A DNA stretch of 30,314 bases from Methanocella sp. (GTDB lineage Archaea > Halobacteriota > Methanocellia > Methanocellales > Methanocellaceae). The notes beneath the pieces are model-generated. The model was given only the letters and a program-made list of their open reading frames with translations. It had not been told where the DNA came from and ran no database searches. Position 1 is the stretch's first letter. Each line of letters opens with the position of its first letter. Where the stretch lies: contig NZ_DATJPM010000082.1 in NCBI RefSeq assembly GCF_035506375.1, forward strand, positions 1 to 30,314, in the 5' to 3' direction. The translations under genes were made by a program, and so were the position numbers. Shown here in pieces: positions 1 through 5,937 of this stretch.

Positions 1-240
1 TCTAAGATACAAAGGATATGAAGGCACGATGGTAAAAAGTGCTCTTTCTCATTCCATTGTGTCTTTGTATCCTTCGTGCCCTTATCGCCAATGAACCGGC
101 TATGTGACCTTTGTAACTTGCTCGAATTCGCATCAGCGAAACATTTAAAAGAAAACTTTGTGAGCCTCCGTGCTCTTCGTGCCTTTGTGGTGAGAAATAG
201 TGTCCTCCGTGCCCTTAAAAAGCTTAAAATACGGGAGCAA
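1..240. repeat. Degenerate palindromic repeat, non-coding
   Basis: I see no gene in this stretch. Bases 6-32 and 54-80 form an imperfect inverted repeat: about 20 of 27 positions agree when one arm is reverse-complemented, around a 21-base loop. Bases about 183-220 carry the phrase CTTTGTGGTGAGAAATAGTG followed by TCCTCCGTGCCC, which recurs almost unchanged at 27553-27583 at the right end of the long palindrome there. I read this as a decayed member of the same repeat family, lying beyond the 3' end of the ABC permease. It may continue to the left of the window. Confidence 0.55.
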
Positions 241-263
241 TTCAACATAGCATTTACTTTTTG

Positions 264-298
264 AAAAAGGCGAGTGGAAGGCTTAGTCTTCCTTCCAC
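264..298 (-). terminator. Intrinsic-type terminator of the ABC exporter genes
   Basis: GTGGAAGG (274-281) pairs perfectly with CCTTCCAC (291-298), with a 9-base loop. Read on the minus strand, the hairpin is followed by a short T run (complement of AAAAA at 264-268). The permease stop codon (complement of 283-285) sits in the loop, so the hairpin overlaps the end of the coding sequence. Confidence 0.6.
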
Positions 299-1380
299 TT
301 CAGCAGGGATACGCCTACGACGAAGAGGATGATCCCGAGTATGGCGACGATGATCAAATTCATCACGGCATCGCCGTAGTTGCCCGTGATCATCGAGCTC
401 CTGAGGCCGTTATTCAGGTAGGTCAGCGGCGACACGTCCGCCAGGTATCGCAGGAACCACGGCATGCTGTCCACCGATATAAATGAGCCGGAAACGAACA
501 TAAGCGGGAAGGTGATGGCGCTCGCGGCGTTCTCCGCCGAGTCCACGTCCTTGACGAACGTCGTAATGAGCATACCGAGCCCCGAGAAGACGGCGGACCC
601 GAAAATGATCATCAGTACGGACACCGCGTTGATGTTCGGCACGATCCCGAAAACCAGCCAGGCGACGATCAGCGATATGGATATCGAGAGCATCAGGATG
701 ATGGTCTGGTTGATGATCTTCGCCGCGTTCCATTCCAGCCGGGAGATCGGGGTCGTAGCCAGCTTCCGGAATACGCCCGTGGCCTTATTCCTGGCCGTGG
801 TCGACACGGTCCCGTTCACCGCCGATGACATGATGGTCATGCCGATGATGCCGGGGAGGAGGAAGGCGACGAAGCTCATGCTCGACGTCGTGACGTCCTG
901 CGATGTGACCGGTATGACGTTCCTAGCGCCAGCCAGGGCCATGTTCATCCCGTTCACGACCTGCTCGATGACCGATATGACGATGCCGGAAGTGGACTTT
1001 GATTTATCGTAATAGACCTCAAGCCCCGCATTCGAGACGTTACTGCCGGCCTTCGCCGCCATGGCGCTCTTCTCGAACCCGGACGGTATCACGATATACG
1101 CCGATATCTTGCCATCTTTAAGCGATTGGGCCAGGTCCATTCCAGCGCCATCCCTCAAGTCGAACACGCCCGTCTGGTTTAAGGCGCCGACGAAGGAATG
1201 GGATAATTGCGAGCCGTCAGAATCCTGATAGTAGAGCTCCAGGGGGCCGGACTGGCCGCCGAACAGATATCCCATCAACAGAAACAGGATGATGGGGAAG
1301 ATCAGGGTCCAGAAGAGCGCGCCCTTGTTCCGGAAGTAGGCGATGAGGCTGTACTTGACGTCGGATACGATCCTCGACAT
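283..1380 (-). CDS. ABC-2 type transporter permease
   Basis: This is the membrane subunit of a drug/antibiotic-type (DrrB/YhgE-like) ABC exporter, 365 residues. An N-terminal membrane helix (about residues 15-40, with the run LFWTLIFPIILFLLMGYLFG) is followed by an extracytoplasmic stretch of about 120 residues. Five or six hydrophobic helices then follow from about residue 170 to the end, the usual ABC-2 layout. The ATG directly abuts the stop of the ATPase gene (1381), so the two are translationally coupled and almost certainly partners. The substrate cannot be read from the sequence. The cluster upstream carries a PadR regulator, and PadR proteins commonly control such exporters, so regulation by that PadR is a reasonable inference only. 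Confidence 0.9.
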   Translation of the reverse strand: MSRIVSDVKYSLIAYFRNKGALFWTLIFPIILFLLMGYLFGGQSGPLELYYQDSDGSQLSHSFVGALNQTGVFDLRDGAGMDLAQSLKDGKISAYIVIPSGFEKSAMAAKAGSNVSNAGLEVYYDKSKSTSGIVISVIEQVVNGMNMALAGARNVIPVTSQDVTTSSMSFVAFLLPGIIGMTIMSSAVNGTVSTTARNKATGVFRKLATTPISRLEWNAAKIINQTIILMLSISISLIVAWLVFGIVPNINAVSVLMIIFGSAVFSGLGMLITTFVKDVDSAENAASAITFPLMFVSGSFISVDSMPWFLRYLADVSPLTYLNNGLRSSMITGNYGDAVMNLIIVAILGIILFVVGVSLLKWKED

Positions 1381-2310
1381 CTACGACGCCTCCTCAGTGA
1401 GCTTCTCGCCCGTCAGGTTCAGGAACACGTCCTCGAGCGTCGACTTTTTCACGTATATCTCCTTACAGGAGAGGTCGCCGTTATTGAGAATGGACACGGC
1501 TTTGGCGATACTTGCCATTCCGTCTTCGGGAGGCAGCTTCGTGAGGATGTCGCTGCCCGAGATCCGGCTGCCGGGTATCGCCCTGACCAGCTGTTCCCTC
1601 GCTTTTTCGCAACAGTCACGTATGATGAGCGTATTCCCTCCGCCATACTTATTGATCAGGTCTTCCGGCGTCCCCTCCGCCACGATCTTGCCCTTGAAGA
1701 TGACGTCGATGCGGTCCGCAAGATAATACGCTTCGTCCATGTAGTGGGTCGTGAGGAACACGGTCTTTCCACGATTCTTTAATTCCCGGACGGCCTCCCA
1801 CACGTCCCTCCGCGCCCTGGGGTCCAGTCCCGTGGTGGGCTCGTCAAGGAACACGATGTCCGGGTCGTTGACCAGCGCCAGGGCGATGCCGACGCGCTGC
1901 TTCAGGCCGCCGGAAAGGTTCTTGAAGAGTTCTCGGCGCTTATCCTTAAGGCCGAAGGTCTCGATGAGGTGGTCGATGTCGACGGTCTTCGAGTACATCG
2001 AGCCGAAATACTCGATGTTCTCCCGGACGGTCAGCCAGTCGAAAGCATTAAAGCTCTGCGGCATCACGCCGACCTTCTGCTTGATCTTCTGCTCTTGCCT
2101 GCGGATATCCATGCCAAGGACGCTGACGCTGCCGGAAGTCGGCGTCCTGAGCGTCTCCAGGATCTCGACGGTCGTCGTCTTTCCCGCACCATTCGGGCCC
2201 AGGAAGGCGAAAACCTCGCCCTGGTCGACGGTAAAGGAAATGCCGTCTACTGCCATGAAGTTACCATATTTTTTGACGAGCGCATCCACTTTAATGACCG
2301 GTTCTGTCAT
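1381..2310 (-). CDS. ABC transporter ATP-binding protein (DrrA-like)
   Basis: This is the ATPase subunit paired with the permease downstream. Numbered from the chosen start it has 309 residues: Walker A GPNGAGKTT (38-46), Q-loop MPQSF (83-87), signature LSGGLKQR (132-139), Walker B IVFLDEPTTGLDP (152-164) and H-loop histidine in TTHY (about 189). The C-terminal extension ending in TLEDVFLNLTGE is typical of DrrA-type exporters. A longer reading from GTG at 2334 is open, but GGAGAG lies six bases before the ATG at 2310, which gives MTEPVIKVD and fits the family start. The gap of about 90 bases to the upstream small membrane gene holds a TATA-like stretch, so the exporter may have its own promoter. 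Confidence 0.93.
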   Translation of the reverse strand: MTEPVIKVDALVKKYGNFMAVDGISFTVDQGEVFAFLGPNGAGKTTTVEILETLRTPTSGSVSVLGMDIRRQEQKIKQKVGVMPQSFNAFDWLTVRENIEYFGSMYSKTVDIDHLIETFGLKDKRRELFKNLSGGLKQRVGIALALVNDPDIVFLDEPTTGLDPRARRDVWEAVRELKNRGKTVFLTTHYMDEAYYLADRIDVIFKGKIVAEGTPEDLINKYGGGNTLIIRDCCEKAREQLVRAIPGSRISGSDILTKLPPEDGMASIAKAVSILNNGDLSCKEIYVKKSTLEDVFLNLTGEKLTEEAS

Positions 2311-2354
2311 TCTCATCTCTCCGATAGTGCCCACTTAGTTAGCGATTTTCATCC

Positions 2355-2379
2355 TTTAAAAAATTTTTAATATAGACTC
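2355..2379 (-). promoter_or_regulatory. Putative TATA-region promoter for the ABC exporter
   Basis: Read on the minus strand, an AT-rich block (TATATTAAAAATTTTTTAAA) lies about 45-65 bases before the ATPase start at 2310. It separates the exporter from the small-gene cluster upstream. Promoter use is inferred from composition and position only. Confidence 0.35.
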
Positions 2380-2402
2380 AATAGTCTTTCATATTTTTCG
2401 GT

Positions 2403-2645
2403 CTATAGCCAGTGATGCCAGTGGTGGCGGGGTATGAGCCCTCCCAGGATACCCACGATGAACCCGATGGCAGCCAGCAGCCCGGCCATGCGGATGCTGC
2501 CGATGCCCGTTAGCCCATGCAGGCCCGCGAGCAGCGCGTTATTGAAGTTCGGCAGGAAATGCTCCATGAGCCAGCCGATGATGAAGCCGAAGATCGCGCC
2601 GAAGACGGCGCCGAATATACTTCTGATTATTGTTCCGATTACCAT
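2403..2645 (-). CDS. Small glycine-rich two-helix membrane protein
   Basis: This 80-residue protein has no function I recognise. It has two hydrophobic segments: about residues 3-25, containing the glycine-zipper-like FGAVFGAIFGFIIG, and about residues 50-70. It ends in a histidine/tryptophan tail (RHHWHHWL). Its body is clearly related to the N-terminal half of the 166-residue protein at 2877-3377: both begin M-V-x-G-T, both carry FGAIFG, and both have N-x-A-L-L-x-G-L-H near residue 38. An ATG at 2657 is also possible. I prefer 2645 because GGGTGAT precedes it closely and the paralogue starts the same way after GGGTGATGT. It is the last small gene of the PadR-linked run. Confidence 0.65.
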   Translation of the reverse strand: MVIGTIIRSIFGAVFGAIFGFIIGWLMEHFLPNFNNALLAGLHGLTGIGSIRMAGLLAAIGFIVGILGGLIPRHHWHHWL

Positions 2646-2649
2646 GATA

Positions 2650-2847
2650 TCACCCATTGATTTTCTTGATCTCGTAGAGACAGGCTAACATGCCGATGGT
2701 GAACCCGATCACGAGCAGGGACTCGATGCCCCGCGTGCCGCCCAGCAAGTCGATTATCTGCACGGCGAACGCCTGAATATTCCTGACGAGCTCTAATGCT
2801 CCATTCGCCAGCATGCCGCTAATCCCATTCATGCTCTCGAGTAACAT
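2650..2847 (-). CDS. Small protein with one membrane helix, unknown
   Basis: This 65-residue protein is not recognised. It has an amphipathic N-terminal half, then a hydrophobic helix (LLVIGFTIGMLACLYEI, about residues 44-60) ending in lysines, consistent with a single-pass membrane protein. AGGAGGG lies seven bases before the ATG at 2847, a strong ribosome binding site that supports it being a real gene. Its stop lies four bases before the preferred start of the 80-residue protein, so the two are probably co-translated. It carries no copy of the YLED module found in the genes upstream. Confidence 0.6.
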   Translation of the reverse strand: MLLESMNGISGMLANGALELVRNIQAFAVQIIDLLGGTRGIESLLVIGFTIGMLACLYEIKKING

Positions 2848-2876
2848 GACATGTCCCTCCTATTTCTGATATTTCT

Positions 2877-3377
2877 TTAGCCGCTCCTGTTTTTATTCAG
2901 CGACGCCTTTAAATTCGACAGGCGCTCGTTCAGCCTGCTGATCCTTTCATCGCATGCCTCCAGCCGGTCTTTCGGCATATCCTCCAGGTAGGAGACATAG
3001 CCGTCGATCTCGGAGAGGCTGTCCTCGACCGGATTGGACCAGGGGCCGCATGCGCTTTCATAGTAGTGTCCATATCTCCTGAAGTGATGGTGGCCATGCA
3101 CGTACCTGCGGCCATCGCCGTGGCTCCAGTTGTGGAAATACTTTGCGTACTTGCCCGTCCAGGCATAATATACCAGGGCACTGATGAGTATGCCCAGGAG
3201 CGTGCCGGCCACGAGGCCAAGGGCCGCCAGCAGCGCGGGCATGCTTGTGACGTGAAGCCCGTTGAGAAGGGCAGCATTTACGCCCGGGAAGAGCTCGATC
3301 ATGAGCCCCAGGATATAGCCGAATATGGCGCCGAAAAGGGCGCAGACGAAGGTCCAGATGACCGTTCCGAATACCAT
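2877..3377 (-). CDS. Membrane protein with His-rich loop and C-terminal YLED module
   Basis: This 166-residue protein of unknown function is built of three parts. Residues 1-75 are a two-helix membrane module (MVFGTVI start, FGAIFG, NAALLNGLH) homologous to the small protein at 2403-2645. Residues about 85-115 are a histidine/tyrosine/arginine-rich stretch (HGHHHFRRYGHYY) that could bind metal or anionic lipid. Residues about 120-160 are a charged helical module (EIDGYVSYLEDMPKDRLE) shared with three neighbouring genes. It looks like a fusion of two parts that also occur separately in this cluster. GGGTGATGT precedes the ATG. I infer that the C-terminal module brings the soluble proteins and the PadR regulator to this membrane partner. 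Confidence 0.75.
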   Translation of the reverse strand: MVFGTVIWTFVCALFGAIFGYILGLMIELFPGVNAALLNGLHVTSMPALLAALGLVAGTLLGILISALVYYAWTGKYAKYFHNWSHGDGRRYVHGHHHFRRYGHYYESACGPWSNPVEDSLSEIDGYVSYLEDMPKDRLEACDERISRLNERLSNLKASLNKNRSG

Positions 3378-3410
3378 TTTACATCACCCGTTTATTGCAT
3401 ATTTTCAATG

Positions 3411-3575
3411 TTATTGACGCGAAAGTATCTCCTTTAGTTTCAGTAGCCGCTCCCCGATGATGCCCAGGCTTTCGACGAAGGGCGCCAGCATCTCATCCGG
3501 CGCATCCTCCAGGTACGCGACGTCGTACTGGATCTCCCGTACGACATTTTTTATCGAATATGGCTCATGGACCAT
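3411..3575 (-). CDS. Short YLED-module protein, 54 residues
   Basis: This short reading frame starts MVHEPYSIKNVV, has the core EIQYDVAYLEDAPDEMLAPF and ends LKLKEILSRQ. It aligns along nearly its whole length with the C-terminal modules of the PadR protein, the 113-residue protein and the 166-residue protein. The frame is also open upstream of the ATG at 3575, overlapping the end of the preceding gene, and the ribosome binding site is weak (GGCGG). A start further upstream or origin as a broken longer copy is therefore possible. It lacks the N-terminal parts of its relatives. It sits in order and orientation within the cluster, 20 bases after the previous stop, which argues for a real small gene. 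Confidence 0.6.
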   Translation of the reverse strand: MVHEPYSIKNVVREIQYDVAYLEDAPDEMLAPFVESLGIIGERLLKLKEILSRQ

Positions 3576-3595
3576 CGATATGACCGCCGCAGCTT

Positions 3596-3937
3596 CTAAG
3601 GCTTCCTCGTCAGCGAGCTTCTCAACTTTTCCAGATGTCCGGCGACATCGTTGATCTTATTCTCGTGAGGCGCCAGCTTTTCGGCCGGCAGATCCTCCAG
3701 GTACGACAGATAGCTGTCGATCTCGACCAGCACTTCCTCCACCGTGCGCGGGCCGGGGGATGAATTGCGGGCATTTCCCATCTCATTCTTCATGGCGTTC
3801 TTTATCGCGCGCATGCGCTCGCGCTCGACGTGCCTTATATCATGCTCCATGTGCCTGATGGCGTGCTCCATGTCATGGGCTCTGTCCTTGATCTCCCGTC
3901 CCATTCTCGAGTAATCGTCAAATCCTGGCTCTTCCAT
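3596..3937 (-). CDS. Charged helical protein with YLED module
   Basis: This is a soluble 113-residue protein of unknown function. Residues 10-55 are a highly charged, His/Met/Arg/Glu-rich helix with a repeated pattern (MEHAIRHMEHDIRHVERERM) that looks like a coiled coil. Residues about 68-110 are the shared module (VEIDSYLSYLEDLPAEKLAP). GGGATGATG precedes the ATG. It lies 15 bases after the PadR gene and is presumably in the same transcript. I infer homo- or hetero-oligomerisation through the coiled coil with the other module-bearing proteins. There is no catalytic motif. Confidence 0.7.
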   Translation of the reverse strand: MEEPGFDDYSRMGREIKDRAHDMEHAIRHMEHDIRHVERERMRAIKNAMKNEMGNARNSSPGPRTVEEVLVEIDSYLSYLEDLPAEKLAPHENKINDVAGHLEKLRSSLTRKP

Positions 3938-3952
3938 GTGTCATCATCCCGG

Positions 3953-4405
3953 TTACTTGTGCAGCGATTCCTTCAGCCTTGTCATCCTCTCGATGATCCT
4001 GCCCAGCTTATCCTCATATGGCAGGACCTTATCCTTCTGCAGGTCCTCCATATAGGAGAGATAGTTGTCGAAATCCGTCAGAATGTTGCCGACGGAGTAG
4101 GGCCTTTTGTCCACGTTCTCACCAAAGAAGTTGATGCGGTCGTATCCTTCGGAGGCGAGGACATACCTGCCATCCTCCCTCTTGGTGATCAGCTTTTCCT
4201 CCACCATCTTGCTCAGGAGGGGGTAGATCGAGCCAGGGGACGGCCTCCAGGCCCCATAGCTCATGGACTCCATGCTGTCCATGATCTCTGCCCCGTTCAT
4301 CGGGCGCTCGCCGAGCATGTACAGGACCCAGGACCTTAGTCCTCCGTAGCCGCCGTACCGGCCCAGCTTGCTGAGCTTTCTCCATAGATCGTTCATGTCG
4401 CTCAT
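3953..4405 (-). CDS. PadR family transcriptional regulator with YLED module
   Basis: This 150-residue protein has a PadR-type winged helix at about residues 20-95: SWVLYMLGERPMNGAEIMD, then a segment with PSPGSIYPLLSKMVEEKLI as recognition helix and wing, then REDGRYVLASEGYD. In place of the usual C-terminal dimerisation helix it has the module NILTDFDNYLSYMEDLQKDK (about 107-148), shared with the next three module-bearing genes. GGTGAG precedes the ATG. As first gene of the run it probably autoregulates; inverted repeats lie upstream (4470-4530). PadR proteins are usually ligand-responsive repressors of exporters or envelope genes. Its effector may be a partner protein bearing the same module, which is inference. 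Confidence 0.88.
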   Translation of the reverse strand: MSDMNDLWRKLSKLGRYGGYGGLRSWVLYMLGERPMNGAEIMDSMESMSYGAWRPSPGSIYPLLSKMVEEKLITKREDGRYVLASEGYDRINFFGENVDKRPYSVGNILTDFDNYLSYMEDLQKDKVLPYEDKLGRIIERMTRLKESLHK

Positions 4406-4469
4406 TTTTTCTCACCTATCGTATTACCGATATGGCATATTTTTATTGAAATCATTTTTATGCTCTTGG

Positions 4470-4530
4470 TATCGAATGTATGATATCGATTATTTATCGG
4501 ACATTCGATATCGACAATCCGATATTACAC
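4470..4530 (-). promoter_or_regulatory. Candidate PadR operator region (nested dyads)
   Basis: TATCGAATGT (4470-4479) is exactly mirrored by ACATTCGATA (4501-4510). Between and beside them lie further self-complementary runs (GATATCGAT, TCGATATCGA, ATCCGATAT). The block lies 65-125 bases upstream of the PadR start. Position and symmetry suggest an operator. The half-site ATGT...ACAT resembles PadR sites in sequence, but the spacing is wider than the usual one. The rest of 4406-4666 holds an AT-rich promoter zone and no gene. Confidence 0.4.
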
Positions 4531-4666
4531 GTTACTAGTATATATAGGTTACGTATCAAGGGTTCTGTAAAGTCTGCGGGTGCTAAAGAAGGGTTTGTAA
4601 AATCGTGTGCATTTAATATCTGAGAAAGAGCAATGAGAAAATAAAATATAAAAAATGAGGATTGGT

Positions 4667-5092
4667 TTAACTCGATTTGATCATTTCTTTTGCGAACTTC
4701 TTTGCGTTATCTAATTCCTCTTGAGTGGGATGGCTTCTATTAAATAATAAAAAAGTTTTGCCCTGACAATGATATATACCTAGTATAGCGGCGCCCTTCT
4801 GCTTTAAAGCATCCGACAAGGTATTTTCCATTTTTTGATTTCCATGGGGATTCATAGACGTATAGAAAATGGCTACCTTGCGGCCTGTAAAGTTGCCCGA
4901 CTCAATGAATTTCATCATATCTTCACCCGCTTTACTGCCATATGTCCCGGTTCCCAGGAACATAATCTTCGCATCGTCTGGATGCGATGCCTTGACATCT
5001 ACAGCCTTAACACCCAGCTCTTCTGCTATGGCGTCCGCCACTTTCCTTGTATTTCCACTCCTGGAATAAACTATAACAGAGATATCGCTCAT
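4667..5092 (-). CDS. Flavodoxin family protein
   Basis: This 141-residue flavodoxin-like fold binds FMN and would act as a small electron carrier or as a flavodoxin/NADPH-quinone-reductase-type oxidoreductase. The phosphate-binding loop is YSRSGNTRKVAD (about 8-19). The second flavin loop is around GTGTYGSKAGE (about 47-57), and YTSMNPHGN follows the third strand. The length fits a short-chain flavodoxin. A TATA-like stretch (complement of about 5110-5123) lies just upstream with a very short leader (AAGGT before the ATG). The codons are visibly more AT-rich than those of the neighbours (many AAA, TTT, ATA), which may indicate recent acquisition. The partner is unknown. Confidence 0.85.
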   Translation of the reverse strand: MSDISVIVYSRSGNTRKVADAIAEELGVKAVDVKASHPDDAKIMFLGTGTYGSKAGEDMMKFIESGNFTGRKVAIFYTSMNPHGNQKMENTLSDALKQKGAAILGIYHCQGKTFLLFNRSHPTQEELDNAKKFAKEMIKSS

Positions 5093-5130
5093 ACCTTAAA
5101 AATATGCATTTATTATATAAATTGATTCTG

Positions 5131-5259
5131 TCAAATCCAAAGGTTGCCATCCTTCATCACGCCGAGGCCGCCATAGTCTTGGCCGATGTCGAGATGGAGA
5201 CTTACGCCGAATATATCTATCGGGCCTGCATGTGCACAGTAAGCGGCAAGGTTAGGCAC
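5131..5259 (-). other. Possible 42-residue ORF or gene remnant after lrp
   Basis: Downstream of the Lrp gene, and overlapping its last bases, a minus-strand frame from GTG (5259) reads VPNLAAYCAH and continues through DIFGVSLHLDIGQDYGGLG to KDGNLWI and a stop. The peptide has a protein-like composition and mixed but plausible codons. It starts one frame off the Lrp stop (TAA at 5252-5254), so it could be a coupled mini-gene or the decayed 3' part of a lost gene. There is no separate ribosome binding site and I recognise no family. Confidence 0.25.
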
Positions 5260-5716
5260 CCGGCACGTAATCGTCCGTGTTTTTATAGAAATTGAGCACG
5301 ACATGGCTCTTGCTGTCTTTCAGCATGGGCCCCATGCGGGCTCGCAGGTCGTTCGTATAGTACTCGTACTCCTTCACATCGCAGAAGGCCAGCAGCAGCA
5401 TGACGTCCCACTCCCCCGTGATGGAGACGTCCATGAGCACGCTCGGGTCGGTCTTGATCGAGCGGATGAATTCCGCCGCCTTCTCCTGGTCCGAGACGTC
5501 GAGCTTTAAAAACAGTATAAAATAGGAGCGCAGGCCGAGCTTCTCGTAATTGATCACGGCCTTATATTTCTTGATAGCGCCTTCCTTTTCCAGCTTTCTT
5601 ATGCGTGACGCCACCGTCTGCCGGGTTATGCCGCACTCTTCCCCGATTTTAGCCAGCGGTATCTTCGAGTCTTTTGCCAATTCCGCTAAGATCTTACGGT
5701 CGATTGCATCGATCAT
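5252..5716 (-). CDS. Lrp/AsnC family transcriptional regulator
   Basis: This 154-residue protein has an N-terminal AsnC-type helix-turn-helix (IDRKILAELAKDSKIPLAKI, then CGITRQTVASRIRKLEKEG, residues 4-48). A C-terminal RAM ligand/oligomer domain follows (about 65-140, strand ITGEWDVMLLLAF). Length and layout are standard for the feast/famine family. It would bind DNA as dimers or octamers and sense an amino acid or related small molecule. There is no Shine-Dalgarno sequence; the TATA-like element lies about 35 bases upstream, so the message is nearly leaderless. It is divergent from the adenosylhomocysteinase operon across a 221-base region with several repeats, so control of itself and perhaps of that operon is likely by position. 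Confidence 0.93.
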   Translation of the reverse strand: MIDAIDRKILAELAKDSKIPLAKIGEECGITRQTVASRIRKLEKEGAIKKYKAVINYEKLGLRSYFILFLKLDVSDQEKAAEFIRSIKTDPSVLMDVSITGEWDVMLLLAFCDVKEYEYYTNDLRARMGPMLKDSKSHVVLNFYKNTDDYVPGA

Positions 5717-5725
5717 GCGATTTTA

Positions 5726-5775
5726 CGGCAAGTTAAGCATAAATCCTGCCAATATAATATGGCTTAACTTCGCGT
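5726..5775 (-). promoter_or_regulatory. Dyad flanking the lrp TATA box (autoregulatory operator)
   Basis: ACGGCAAGTTAAGC (5726-5738 region) is mirrored by GCTTAACTTCGCGT (5762-5775). The inner nine bases AAGTTAAGC/GCTTAACTT are perfect. The AT-rich TATA-like element (complement of AATATAATAT, about 5751-5760) lies between the arms. Occupancy of both arms would block the promoter, the classic layout for Lrp-type autoregulation. The structure is seen; the regulator assignment is inferred. Confidence 0.5.
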
Positions 5776-5824
5776 AAAGCCTCCAAATGAATATATAGCC
5801 AAACCGTTACTTAAGTATTTCCAT

Positions 5825-5937
5825 AAAGTTAAAATAATTCAATACATACATAACATGAAGAAAAGTTAAAATAGTATATTATTGTTATACGTTAACAAAA
5901 TATCTGATTTATTTAACATGAAGTTCATGGTGATATT
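5825..5937 (+). promoter_or_regulatory. Promoter and repeat elements upstream of ahcY
   Basis: AAAGTTAAAATA occurs twice as a direct repeat (5825-5836 and 5862-5873, 37 bases apart), with a TATA-like AGTATATTATTG after the second copy. Downstream, GTTAA (5891-5895) and TTAAC (5913-5917) form a dyad. GGTGAT lies three bases before the ATG at 5938. The GTTAA core resembles the dyad at the lrp promoter, so the same regulator may act here. Confidence 0.4.

Noticed and set aside
76..264. 62-codon plus-strand frame near the window start
   Set aside because: It spans the degenerate repeat, has no ribosome binding site and has a low-complexity, Lys/Arg/Leu-heavy product.
464..1012. Long plus-strand frame opposite the ABC permease
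   Set aside because: It is a mirror of the strongly biased codons of the permease, which has clear family features.
1751..2338. Long plus-strand frame opposite the ABC ATPase
   Set aside because: Shadow of the ATPase gene; the translated product has no motifs.
5104..5295. 63-codon plus-strand frame between flavodoxin and lrp
   Set aside because: It overlaps the lrp end and has no ribosome binding site; the minus-strand frame here looks more protein-like.
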